From Blastocatellia bacterium (lineage in GTDB: Bacteria; Acidobacteriota; Blastocatellia; Chloracidobacteriales; JADJPF01): a stretch of DNA of 64,000 bases. Below the pieces are notes generated by a model. That model ran no database searches, had not been told where the DNA came from, and worked only from the letters and a program-made list of their open reading frames with translations. Positions 51,874 to 59,723 of the stretch are shown piece by piece (the first letter of the stretch is position 1; every line of letters begins with the position of its first letter). The stretch lies in the NCBI GenBank assembly GCA_025057015.1, contig JANWYG010000019.1, forward strand, positions 124,001-188,000, written 5' to 3'. The position numbers and the translations under genes were made by a program.

Positions 51874-53652
51874 CTAGCTGTAGAGTGCTTCCAACAGATG
51901 ACCATAGTTTTTCGCTACCACATTGCGTTTTATCTTGAGCGTAGGAGTAATCTCGTCAGCTTCGAGGCTTAGGTCATGGTCTAATATTACAAACTTCTTT
52001 ATCGCTTCGGTAGATGAAACGCGGGCATTTACAGCGTTTACTATCTGCTCTACGAGTGAGACTATCTGCGGATGCTTGGTCAGCTCGGCAAAAGAGCCAT
52101 ACTCTATGCCGCGGCTTCGAGCATACTCTTCGGTCTCGGCTTGGTTGAGCGTAATCAATGCCGTAATATAGCTTTTGCCGTCACCATAAGCCATAGCTTG
52201 ACTTATAAGGTGGTGCTCTTTGAGTAGGTTTTCTAGCAGTGCTGGAGCGACGTTTTTGCCCGTCGAGGTGACTATTAGCTCTTTCTTTCTGCCTGTAATC
52301 TTGAGAAATCCATCTTCGGTCAGCTCGCCTAAATCGCCGGTCAGCAACCATCCATCACGAAACATCTCTGCTGTCTTTTCAGGTTCTTTGTAGTAACCTG
52401 AAAACATCATCTCGCTACGGACAAGTATTTCACTATCCTCAGCAATTCGGATCTGGCAACCAGGCATAGCCGGGCCTACAGTTCCGAAGCGATAATTGTC
52501 AGGTCGATTGAAGGCGACGCAGACGTTTTCAGTAAGGCCGTAAGCTTGCAGTATAGGCAGACCCAGTGCGTCAAAGAATTCTGCTATTTCAAGCGGTAGC
52601 GGTGCACCACCTGAAGTGGCTATCCTGATACGGCCACCGAAGTAACCTCTTACTTTTTCTATCACCGGACGAGCTAGTGCGTCATATTCAGCTTGCACTT
52701 CCTCAGGTACCTTTTGTTTAGCTTGACGGGCATGACTAATATGCCGCCCTAAGTCCAGCACTTTATAAAAGAGCTCCTTGTCTTCTTGAGAAGACTTTTC
52801 AACATCGGCTAGTATCCTTGCGTGGATCTTCTCGTAGAACCTGGGTAGACTGCCAAAGACCGTGGGCCGCACTTCTTGCATATACTGCCATAGCTTATTT
52901 ATGTCATCTACAAAGTAAGCTGGCGCTCCAGCATAGAGCCTGTTATAAAGCCCTGAAATCCGCTCAGCTACATGGCAGTACGGCAGGTATGAGAACGATG
53001 TGTCTTCAGGAGAAATAGGTATAGTCTCAAGCAGCGACTCGCAACTATTGATTACGTACCTGTGGCTAAGGCAGGCTCCTTTTGGCAAACCCGTCGTTCC
53101 CGATGTGTATACCATTATTGCTGTGTCTTCCGCAGTTGCAGCACAGGCACGGTTTATGACTTCTCTTCTAGCTTCATTTGCAGCTTCACCCATCTTCAAG
53201 AAAGTTTTGAAAGGGATGACCTCACTGCTGGAACAAGACTCGTCAAGTACCAGTAAGTAGCGTAGCTTGGGAAGAGAGTTTCGCACTTGCAGGATCTTTT
53301 CAAGCTGTGTCCTAGTGTCTACTACTACGTACTCTGCGTCAGAATGTTCTATTATGAAGCGACACTGTTCTGGTGATGAGGTAGGGTAGAGACCTACGCC
53401 TATGCCGCCGGCAATGATAGTGCCAACATCAGCTATCGGCCATTCTGGAACGTTTGACATAAGTATGCAGACCGAAGTGCCCGGTTTAAGACCTGTACTG
53501 ACAAGCGCCTGAGCAAAGTAGTAAACATCTTGCTCGAATTTTTCCCATAAAATGGGCTGCCATATGCCTTCGCGGCGGATATAGAAGATAGGCTTAGAAC
53601 GATTGGCACTTGTGCGATCGCAAAATAGTTTGTATATATTTGCGTACTTCAT
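51874..53652 (-). CDS. Long-chain acyl-CoA synthetase (AMP-forming)
   Basis: 592 residues. AMP-binding motif YTSGTTGLPKGACLSH, VFGSLPRFYEKIHARI, ATSGGAPLPLEIAEFF, QAYGLTE and GWLLTGDLGELTEDGFLKITGRKKELIVTSTGKNVAP. It supplies acyl-CoA from free acids; inside the PHA gene run it may activate hydroxy acids from or for the polymer. Overlaps the upstream phaC-like stop by 4 bases (ATGA), so translation is coupled. Confidence 0.93.
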   Translation of the reverse strand: MKYANIYKLFCDRTSANRSKPIFYIRREGIWQPILWEKFEQDVYYFAQALVSTGLKPGTSVCILMSNVPEWPIADVGTIIAGGIGVGLYPTSSPEQCRFIIEHSDAEYVVVDTRTQLEKILQVRNSLPKLRYLLVLDESCSSSEVIPFKTFLKMGEAANEARREVINRACAATAEDTAIMVYTSGTTGLPKGACLSHRYVINSCESLLETIPISPEDTSFSYLPYCHVAERISGLYNRLYAGAPAYFVDDINKLWQYMQEVRPTVFGSLPRFYEKIHARILADVEKSSQEDKELFYKVLDLGRHISHARQAKQKVPEEVQAEYDALARPVIEKVRGYFGGRIRIATSGGAPLPLEIAEFFDALGLPILQAYGLTENVCVAFNRPDNYRFGTVGPAMPGCQIRIAEDSEILVRSEMMFSGYYKEPEKTAEMFRDGWLLTGDLGELTEDGFLKITGRKKELIVTSTGKNVAPALLENLLKEHHLISQAMAYGDGKSYITALITLNQAETEEYARSRGIEYGSFAELTKHPQIVSLVEQIVNAVNARVSSTEAIKKFVILDHDLSLEADEITPTLKIKRNVVAKNYGHLLEALYS

Positions 53653-54929
53653 CGCTGTTGTCCTCTAGCTTTTCTTTCGGGCTGCTTTGCGTGTGAACGA
53701 GTCGACAGCCACTTGGTAAGTTTAGGCCAAAAGTTTACTATAGCAGCGTCAGAAACAGACATAGATATATGTCCAGCAGAAAATTCGAAATGCTCTTTAT
53801 CTTGCGAAGATATCCTTTGCATTAGCGCTATAGAGCTACGCGTAGGTACTATGTGGTCGTGGCTACTGGTTACTAGTAACACAGGCATGCTAATGTTGGC
53901 AAGGTCGACTTTTTCTGAACCCACTTCAAACAAGTTTCGTACTAGCTTGTTCTTCTGGTACAAGTCTTTTACTAGCTTGCGATAGAAAGTACCAGCGATC
54001 GAAACATTGTCGTGTGCCCATATCTCCAAGGCTAGAAAGTCTCGTAGATAAGCCTCGTCATTGGGATGTTTGAGTAGATTGACATATTTTGTCAGGTTTG
54101 TTGCAGGTTTAAGCATTACGAAAGCAGTTTGCACAAGCTCTGCGGGAGCTACTTTGCAAGTATCTATTAGAGCATCTACGTCGAAGTAACGCTCATCTGC
54201 CCATTTGCTTATGAGGCCTGCTTGATCGAAGTCTATAGGAGTGGCCATCAGCACTAAGTTTTTGATTAAGCTGGAGTTACGTGCTGCATAGATAGTGCAA
54301 AGTAGACCTCCTATGCAGTAGCCGAGCAATGTCACTTGGTCGCTACGGGATAGCTGCAGGATCTTTCTTACGCTGCGGTCTATAAAGCTGTCGTAATGCT
54401 CGAAACCGTAATAGTGCTCTTCAGCGGTGACGCGTCCCCAATCAATGATATATACGTCGTAACCTTGTGCCAAGAGGTATTCTACTAAGCTTCTTCCCGG
54501 AGTAAGATCGAGGATGTAGTACCTATTGACTAACGAACAGACCATGAGAATTGGGATGGAGTATTTACGGGTGGTGCTGCGATAGCGTAGTAGCCGCATA
54601 TTTGCTTCATCGTAGACGACGTCACAGGGTGTATCTGCAAGCCGCGGCAGCAGATCTTTACCGCTGATTTTGACGAAGTTTTTGGCGGCAATCTTCATAA
54701 ACTCTGTGCTGGCCGAGATAAACTCTCTAAGAAAGTCGTCCGAAGCTGCTAATCCGAATGCGCTGGCAAGAGCACTATAAGTTTTGCGGAAAGCTAGTAA
54801 GACAGATAAGTTTCTGTTCATAGCCTCTACCACGACGGGTTGTGCTGACCATTCTTCCCATACGTGATCTGCCGCCTTTTGCCATAGCTCGAATACTTCG
54901 TAACAGGTCTTCATCGTCTGTTGTAGCAT
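53649..54929 (-). CDS. Second PhaC-like polyhydroxyalkanoate synthase, with N-terminal extension
   Basis: 426 residues, start ATG preceded by GGAGG. Residues 1-100 are a helical extension absent from the shorter paralogue. C205 in LLGYCIGGLL is the nucleophile, Asp in SSHDHIVPTRS and His in SAGHIS complete the triad. Similar to class III/I PhaC proteins; the paralogues share LVN(R/K)YYILDLTPG(R/K)S. First of three coupled genes. Confidence 0.9.
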   Translation of the reverse strand: MLQQTMKTCYEVFELWQKAADHVWEEWSAQPVVVEAMNRNLSVLLAFRKTYSALASAFGLAASDDFLREFISASTEFMKIAAKNFVKISGKDLLPRLADTPCDVVYDEANMRLLRYRSTTRKYSIPILMVCSLVNRYYILDLTPGRSLVEYLLAQGYDVYIIDWGRVTAEEHYYGFEHYDSFIDRSVRKILQLSRSDQVTLLGYCIGGLLCTIYAARNSSLIKNLVLMATPIDFDQAGLISKWADERYFDVDALIDTCKVAPAELVQTAFVMLKPATNLTKYVNLLKHPNDEAYLRDFLALEIWAHDNVSIAGTFYRKLVKDLYQKNKLVRNLFEVGSEKVDLANISMPVLLVTSSHDHIVPTRSSIALMQRISSQDKEHFEFSAGHISMSVSDAAIVNFWPKLTKWLSTRSHAKQPERKARGQQR

Positions 54930-54963
54930 ACCACCTCCGTCGCAGTAGGACTATTGGAAAGGG

Positions 54964-55227
54964 TTATTTAGTTGCAGTTGCGAAACGAAAACCTGCTTCG
55001 AATACCTTTTCCGTAGCTTCGTTTGACCGCTTGAGCAACTCTCGCTGAAGGTTGCCTAGGGTATTGAAGTACTCTTTAGCAACCTTAATTTGTGCTTCTT
55101 GCGCTGCTACACAAGCCTCTATCATCCCATAGACCATCTTTTCGGTTGCCTGTTGTGCCTGTAAGCTGCTGTTAAATAAGAAACTTAGATTCTCCTGTGC
55201 CACTTTGCTGAAATCTGTCTTTTCCAT
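54964..55227 (-). CDS. Phasin-like granule-associated protein
   Basis: 87 residues from the ATG at 55227 (AAGGAGG 5 bases upstream); an earlier in-frame start at 55260 is rejected. Entirely helical and amphipathic (QEAQIKVAKEYFNTLGNLQRELLKRSNEATEKV), in the style of phasins that coat PHA granules. Recognition is by character and position, 34 bases before the phaC-like gene. Confidence 0.78.
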   Translation of the reverse strand: MEKTDFSKVAQENLSFLFNSSLQAQQATEKMVYGMIEACVAAQEAQIKVAKEYFNTLGNLQRELLKRSNEATEKVFEAGFRFATATK

Positions 55228-55259
55228 GTTTGCCTCCTTTTTTCGATTTTGGTACGTCA

Positions 55260-55288
55260 AGAGTAAACCTGGATGTTAGAATTGTCAA
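55260..55288 (-). promoter_or_regulatory. Promoter of the phasin/PHA operon
   Basis: Minus-strand TTGACA (55283-55288), 17-base spacer, TACTCT (55260-55265), about 32 bases before the phasin ATG. The operator-like motif lies 9 bases upstream of the -35. Confidence 0.5.
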
Positions 55289-55296
55289 GTAAAATT

Positions 55297-55313
55297 TTTG
55301 CAGTTGCACAAAA
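55297..55313. promoter_or_regulatory. Putative PhaR operator, copy 1 (phasin side)
   Basis: TTTGC-AG-TTGCACAAAA. Fifteen of 17 bases match the copy at 55426. TTGC/GCAA-containing repeats are the known targets of PhaR in other bacteria; assignment here is inference. Confidence 0.6.
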
Positions 55314-55425
55314 TTTTTCCGTACAGACTGAAAGTGAGGCTATTATAGTGGTTTAACGTACTCTCTAGTGCAGAATGGAACTATGCTCCTTAGAGCATGA
55401 CCTAGTATAATTTAGGTGATGAAGG

Positions 55426-55442
55426 TTTGCTATTGCACAAAA
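55426..55442. promoter_or_regulatory. Putative PhaR operator, copy 2 (phaR side)
   Basis: TTTGC-TA-TTGCACAAAA, same orientation as copy 1 and 129 bases from it; directly before the -35 of phaR, consistent with autorepression. Confidence 0.6.
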
Positions 55443-55444
55443 GG

Positions 55445-55474
55445 TTGACAAGTTGCCATAGATAGTACTTAAAT
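55445..55474 (+). promoter_or_regulatory. Promoter of phaR, probably leaderless
   Basis: TTGACA (55445-55450), 18-base spacer, TTAAAT (55469-55474), 6 bases before the ATG at 55481. Confidence 0.45.
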
Positions 55475-55480
55475 GTTACT

Positions 55481-55912
55481 ATGGGCAAAGTAGTGATAAA
55501 GAGGTATGGCAACCGCAGGTTGTATAATACGGAGACGAGCAGGCATATAACGATGGGGCAGCTAGTCGAGCTGATACGTAGCGGTCGCGACTGCGTGGTG
55601 ATTGACTCTAAGACTAACGAAGATATCACGAAATTGATATTGGTTCAGATCATCTTAGAAGAGGAAAAGAGTGGCAAGAATCTATTACCAGTGGAGTTTC
55701 TCTATCAGCTGATTCGCAACAGGGAGGAGAGTTTTCACGATTTCTTTTACAACTACATGACGGCAAGTTTCGAGGCATATCTAAAAGCACGCAGCGAGTT
55801 CGAGCGGAGATTCAAGAGTTGGCTCGAACTAGCTGCTCCGCAGATGTGGGAAAAGATCTTTCCGATGCCCGAAGCTGCCCGGCGACTGTGGGGAATCAAG
55901 GACGAAGACTGA
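55481..55912 (+). CDS. phaR: PHA synthesis regulator PhaR
   Basis: 143 residues. IKRYGNRRLYNTETSRHITMGQLVELIRSGRDCVVIDSKTNEDIT is the PhaR/PhbR N-terminal DNA-binding domain; residues after about 60 follow the PHA-accumulation regulator pattern (LVQIILEEEKSG). It represses phasin and PHA genes until bound to polymer. Divergent from the phasin; its 3' end overlaps the convergent FabH-like gene by 17 bases. Confidence 0.93.
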   Translation: MGKVVIKRYGNRRLYNTETSRHITMGQLVELIRSGRDCVVIDSKTNEDITKLILVQIILEEEKSGKNLLPVEFLYQLIRNREESFHDFFYNYMTASFEAYLKARSEFERRFKSWLELAAPQMWEKIFPMPEAARRLWGIKDED

Positions 55913-56897
55913 GCCATTTGAGGACGACGGCAGCCATGTTCAGCCCGCCACCAGATGCACATAGCACCAGAATATCGCCATCTTTGACGCGGTTGGTCTG
56001 TACGGCGTCATGCAGTACCATAGGTATACAGGCTGAGCCTGTATAGCCCCACTTCTGCATGATCGTATGTGTAAGAGACATGGGAAGTTCGAGCCTTTCC
56101 ATTGCTGCTTTGATAGAGCTTAAGTTGACTTGGGTAAAGAGGAGCAAGTTTACGTCAGCTATGCTCAGGCCGGCGCGGGCTAGCACTTCTTTGACGAGCT
56201 TTGGCCATCCTTCTATGTTTACTTCTGGTGGGTAACGCTGCAGAAAGCGCACTCGGTTGAATTTACCTTCTGAAAGGACTTTTTCATCTATAGGCATACG
56301 TGTGCCGCCGGCTAGTATACCCATGTAGTCATGGTATTTGCCATCGGCTACAAGTTTTGAGGCCATTATTCCAGGTCGATCGGAAGAACATACTACTACT
56401 GCACCGGCCCCATCGGCAAAGATCGTGCAGGTTTTCTTGTCTTTCCAGTCGATATACTTGCTCATTGCGTAGGTGCCTATGACGAGGACATTGTTGTAGT
56501 GTCGGTCAGCAATAATGTACTTAGAAGCTACGTCGAGCGCCGTGACGAATCCTGCACAGGCACAATTTATGTCGAAAGTGCCGGCGTTTGTCGCTTTTAG
56601 ACGATGCTGCACGACTACAGAAGTGGCCGGGGAAATATATTCAGGCGTATCGGTGGCGACTATTATGAGATCGAGCTTGTCGGCTGTAATACCGGCATTT
56701 TCTAGCGCTCTTGCAGCAGCAAAGTAGGCTAAGTCGGCACTCGATTCGTTTTCGGCTGCTATGTGTCGCTCTTCGATACCTACGACTTGAGAGACAAATT
56801 CGTTGATGTTTTCACCGAGCATATTGCTCAGATCATCATTGATCAAGGTGCGTGCTGGCACGTAAATCCCTGTACCTGCTATCGCAGCATGTCTCAT
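55896..56897 (-). CDS. FabH-like 3-oxoacyl synthase III with atypical active site
   Basis: 333 residues. Thiolase fold with nucleophile C114 in NCACAGF. In FabH the His is in PHQAN and the Asn in GNTSA, here the equivalent places read F-T255-Q-V-N and G-Y285-T-G, so both partners are missing while the cysteine stays. The KWGYTGSACIPMVL block looks like a conserved subfamily seen in other bacteria. It may use a different acyl acceptor, or release a ketone or acid, rather than make acetoacetyl-ACP. Overlaps the upstream TetR gene by 62 bases. Confidence 0.88.
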   Translation of the reverse strand: MRHAAIAGTGIYVPARTLINDDLSNMLGENINEFVSQVVGIEERHIAAENESSADLAYFAAARALENAGITADKLDLIIVATDTPEYISPATSVVVQHRLKATNAGTFDINCACAGFVTALDVASKYIIADRHYNNVLVIGTYAMSKYIDWKDKKTCTIFADGAGAVVVCSSDRPGIMASKLVADGKYHDYMGILAGGTRMPIDEKVLSEGKFNRVRFLQRYPPEVNIEGWPKLVKEVLARAGLSIADVNLLLFTQVNLSSIKAAMERLELPMSLTHTIMQKWGYTGSACIPMVLHDAVQTNRVKDGDILVLCASGGGLNMAAVVLKWLSLRP

Positions 56898-57534
56898 AAT
56901 ATCTCCTTGACGTTTCAGGACTGAGTATCCCGCGGCAAAAAATCTCGCAGAGACGCTCTATTGCTTGAGAGTCTGTGATGCCTAGATGGTGATTCCCGCC
57001 GAAGAGCTTTTCTATCAGGAAGTAGTTGAAAAACTGCAAGTACGCCACTGAGAAACCTAATGCTGGATCGATCCCAGGATTAATTAGTCCTTTAGCTTCT
57101 AGCTCGCGGAAGTGCTTGTCAAAACGCCTGCGAAGCTTATCGGTCAATCCTTCAAACATCTTCCTGAAGTGGCAATTTTCAAATTCCAGAACATCTATGT
57201 ACATAAGAAGCCAGTAGTCGTAATGTTCCTCGACCAACATACGCACGAGATGTCCAAATCGGGCAAGGTTTGCCGGTAGCAGCGGTTCTTCTACTTCTTC
57301 GTATATCTTGTTTATCTTCTCGGTTACTGTTTGTTGGTAACGGAGGATGAGCGATTCTAGAAGTTCTTCTTTCGTCCTGTAGTAGTTGTATAAATTACCA
57401 AGCGAGACGCCGGCTTCGGCAGCTATGTCTCGCATCGAGGTTCCATGAAAACCTCGCTTGATGAACAGCACCTTAGCCGCTTCTTCTATCTTTTCTCTGC
57501 GCGCTTCTAGTTCTTCATTGCTCAGTTTCGGCAT
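56836..57534 (-). CDS. TetR/AcrR family regulator
   Basis: 232 residues. N-terminal helix-turn-helix FIKRGFHGTSMRDIAAEAGVSLGNLYNYYRTKEEL; the C-terminal ligand domain has VEEHYDYWLLMYIDV and C-rich tail. Its end overlaps the FabH-like start by 62 bases, so it probably controls that gene and itself through the site at 57545-57557; fatty-acyl ligands are likely by analogy to PsrA/FadR. Confidence 0.9.
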   Translation of the reverse strand: MPKLSNEELEARREKIEEAAKVLFIKRGFHGTSMRDIAAEAGVSLGNLYNYYRTKEELLESLILRYQQTVTEKINKIYEEVEEPLLPANLARFGHLVRMLVEEHYDYWLLMYIDVLEFENCHFRKMFEGLTDKLRRRFDKHFRELEAKGLINPGIDPALGFSVAYLQFFNYFLIEKLFGGNHHLGITDSQAIERLCEIFCRGILSPETSRRYYETCCDSRYRDLRASTHLDQ

Positions 57535-57544
57535 GCATACCTCA

Positions 57545-57557
57545 AAACGAACGTTTG
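57545..57557. promoter_or_regulatory. Inverted-repeat operator before the tetR gene
   Basis: AAAC-GAAC-GTTTG, 10 bases upstream of the ATG at 57534; inside it AAACG-AA-CGTTT is a perfect inverted repeat. Close to the PsrA consensus (G/C)AAAC(N2-4)GTTT(G/C). Confidence 0.5.
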
Positions 57558-57612
57558 TATTTTTAATCTACGAGCCAGATAAGTCAAGCTTTTCTTCAGA
57601 GATATTAAATTT

Positions 57613-57642
57613 TTGTAACAGGGTTGTAACATTTTTGTAAAA
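57613..57642. repeat. Three 11-bp-phased TTGTAA(C/A)A repeats
   Basis: TTGTAACA at 57613 and 57624, TTGTAAAA at 57635: exactly 11 bp apart, about one helical turn, in the space between tetR and the small membrane gene. Suggests repeated protein binding on one DNA face. Confidence 0.6.
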
Positions 57643-57684
57643 ACAGTGGTAATATTATCTGCACTAAGGCGTAAGGAGGGGAGT

Positions 57685-57858
57685 ATGTGCAGGACGCTGA
57701 AGGCGCTTTTTTCCTTAGTGCTGGCAATTTATGCGGCGGTTTTTATTGCTTTGTCGATGAAGACCGGCATTTATGAGACGTTGGCGTTTCTCTTCATTCC
57801 TCTTCCTCTTCCACTGCTTCTTGTCTGGTCGAGGTCGAGGAAAGAAGAAGATCTTTAA
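57685..57858 (+). CDS. Small two-span membrane protein
   Basis: 57 residues from the ATG at 57685 with AAGGAGGGG just upstream; the frame upstream is untranslated. Two hydrophobic spans (LFSLVLAIYAAVFIALSM and LAFLFIPLPLPLLLVW) and a basic tail RSRKEEDL. Unknown function. TATTAT at 57653 may be its -10. Confidence 0.6.
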   Translation: MCRTLKALFSLVLAIYAAVFIALSMKTGIYETLAFLFIPLPLPLLLVWSRSRKEEDL

Positions 57859-57879
57859 GAGGATGCTCTGCGCATCCTC
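57859..57879. terminator. Bidirectional terminator
   Basis: GAGGATGC (57859-57866) pairs with GCATCCTC (57872-57879) around a 5-base loop, between convergent genes, flanked by TTTAA and TTAAAA. Confidence 0.65.
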
Positions 57880-57880
57880 G

Positions 57881-58267
57881 TTAAAACTTAGGTATGATGA
57901 GCTTTTGCCCGACCTTGATCAGGTTAGGGTCTTTCAGTATATGTCTGTTTGCCTCAAAGATCTGCATATAACTAAGCTTTCCGTTACTGAGTTTCTTAGC
58001 TATTCCTGAAAGAGTATCCCCAGGACGTACTTCATACTCGCCGAAAATGTCCTGACGCTCTACCTTAAGGTCAAGCGTTAAGTCATTGTCGTCTAGTTCC
58101 GGATCGATCTCTTTTGTCTTGTCCCAAATCTGGTTACATATGTATTGCGTAGGGCAAATGGCGCTTATATACATCCTTCCATCTTTTTCTACTGCATTGA
58201 GTTCCTTACATCCTAGCCGCTCTGCTAGAACGTAAATTGCTCCGTACTTGTCAGTCAGTTTTGACAT
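57881..58267 (-). CDS. BON-LysM protein, Kbp/YgaU-like
   Basis: 128 residues from the ATG at 58267 (GAGGTGG upstream). The N-terminal 70 residues (YVLAERLGCKELNAVEKDGRMYISAICPTQYICNQIWDKT) look like a BON-like domain; the C terminus YEVRPGDTLSGIAKKLSNGKLSYMQIFEANRHILKDPNLIKVGQKLIIP is LysM. No signal peptide. Same layout as Kbp, the potassium-binding protein of E. coli; role here is unknown. Confidence 0.83.
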   Translation of the reverse strand: MSKLTDKYGAIYVLAERLGCKELNAVEKDGRMYISAICPTQYICNQIWDKTKEIDPELDDNDLTLDLKVERQDIFGEYEVRPGDTLSGIAKKLSNGKLSYMQIFEANRHILKDPNLIKVGQKLIIPKF

Positions 58268-58374
58268 TTTCCACCTCAATAGTCTTCGTTTTGCCGCAAT
58301 TATACACCTTTACGGACAGATTCAATCAGGATTTGTTATACTTACTGCTTTAAGGCTTGTAAAGCTTATATTAA

Positions 58375-58854
58375 ATGTCGGTAACTTCGATGAAGCTCGA
58401 TGCTGATTTTTATCGAAATCTTCTTAATTCGCTTTCAAAGCATGCAAGGCCCCGACTACAACCTACTGGTTGGGGCAATAGCAAAGAACTGCTTTCCTTG
58501 ATGAAACAACTGATGGAAGACTCTTCAGCTCGGCATGTTTTCGTGGTCGAACGTACCGGCAAACAGTCAGCTTCGTATGGAGATTTGGGACATATAGATA
58601 TTACTGACTTTACCGCATTGGTAGTAGCCAAGCTTCTCTCTAGCGAGGCACTTTCAGAGTTAGTAGACGAAAGTCGATTTTCCACAGCCTCGATCGAGGG
58701 CAAGCGTTGGGGGGCTTTTTTTGCCTCGGTTAATCCTGCTGCAGTACTAATAGTTGTCTTTGATCATCAGACTAACGTCGATAGAGTAGCCACCCGCGTA
58801 AGACGCATCCTACCAGAGTTGAAATCTGCTCTTGCCAATTTGCAAAAAATGTGA
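58375..58854 (+). CDS. Roadblock/LC7-like protein
   Basis: 159 residues, soluble. Residues about 35-159 show the Roadblock pattern (SARHVFVVERTGKQSASYGD, TALVVAKLLSSEALSELV, WGAFFASVNPAAVLIVVFDHQTNVDRVATRVRR). Such small proteins dimerise and partner with MglA-type GTPases; no GTPase is nearby. Moderately sure. Confidence 0.65.
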   Translation: MSVTSMKLDADFYRNLLNSLSKHARPRLQPTGWGNSKELLSLMKQLMEDSSARHVFVVERTGKQSASYGDLGHIDITDFTALVVAKLLSSEALSELVDESRFSTASIEGKRWGAFFASVNPAAVLIVVFDHQTNVDRVATRVRRILPELKSALANLQKM

Positions 58855-58857
58855 CAC

Positions 58858-58884
58858 TTGACAGGCTTGAAATAAGTATATTAA
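58858..58884 (+). promoter_or_regulatory. Possible promoter of the 58941 operon
   Basis: TTGACA (58858-58863) immediately after the preceding stop; TATTAA (58879-58884) at 15-base spacing. Spacing is short, so weak. Confidence 0.35.
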
Positions 58885-58940
58885 AGTCTCAGTTAATTTA
58901 TATCTTAAATATTTATATCTCGAACATTGAGGCTTAAAGC

Positions 58941-59723
58941 GTGTCGATAGATCTTTCTGGTAAGACTGCATTGGTAACAGGTGCAAGCCGTGGCATTGGA
59001 CGTGCCTGCGCACTGAAACTTGCGCAGGTAGGGGCAAGTTTGGTGCTAGCTGGCCGTAATCAGCCACAGCTCGAAGCTGTTGCCAGTGAAGTACGCTCTC
59101 TTGGTAGAGAAGCACTGCCACTGCTGATGGATGTACGTAGTACGGAAAGCGTGGAGGCTGCTTTTGAAAAAGCCAGACAAGTTTTTCCCTCTATAGATAT
59201 CCTAGTAAACAACGCAGGAATAGCACATAGCGCTCCGTTTCAGCGTTGGACGGATAGAGACTGGGCGGAAGTCTTCGAGGTTAACGTTAATGGAGTCTTC
59301 AGATGTAGCCGGGCTGTGCTGCCGATTATGCAGGAGCGCCGCTGGGGCAGGATAGTAAACATAGCGTCTGTAGCCGGGAAAGCTGGTGCCGCTTACATTA
59401 CGGGCTATGCTGCCTCAAAACATGCAGTGCTAGGCCTTACGAAAGCACTGGCTGTGGAAGTTGCCGAACGCGGCATCACAGTTAATGCTGTCTGTCCAGG
59501 ATACGTTGAGACTGACATGGCGATGATGGCCATAAAGACGATCACCGAGAAAACTAAACTGAACCAACAGCAAGCTCTTGAATACCTGCGCTCTCAGACT
59601 CCGCAGAAACGGCTCTTTCAAGTCGACGAAGTAGCTGCCCTAGTCGTCTATCTATGTAGCGAAGCCGCCGCAGGCATAAATGGTCAAGCGATAAACATTT
59701 GTGGAGGAGCGTTGCCTTACTGA
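58941..59723 (+). CDS. SDR-family dehydrogenase, hydroxyacyl-CoA type
   Basis: 260 residues from a GTG at 58941. NAD(P) site TGASRGIGRACALKLA, NNAGIA, SVAG catalytic serine, YITGYAASKHAV (Tyr, Lys) and INGQAINICGGALPY. Resembles FabG/3-hydroxybutyrate dehydrogenases. First gene of a six-gene overlapping unit; a 3-hydroxyacyl-CoA dehydrogenase role in a beta-oxidation-like degradation is inferred. Its stop overlaps the RidA start (TGATG). Confidence 0.92.
   Translation: MSIDLSGKTALVTGASRGIGRACALKLAQVGASLVLAGRNQPQLEAVASEVRSLGREALPLLMDVRSTESVEAAFEKARQVFPSIDILVNNAGIAHSAPFQRWTDRDWAEVFEVNVNGVFRCSRAVLPIMQERRWGRIVNIASVAGKAGAAYITGYAASKHAVLGLTKALAVEVAERGITVNAVCPGYVETDMAMMAIKTITEKTKLNQQQALEYLRSQTPQKRLFQVDEVAALVVYLCSEAAAGINGQAINICGGALPY

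Noticed and set aside
57640-57660. TATTAT as a certain -10 for the 57685 gene
   Set aside because: No -35 at a normal distance; kept only as a possibility.
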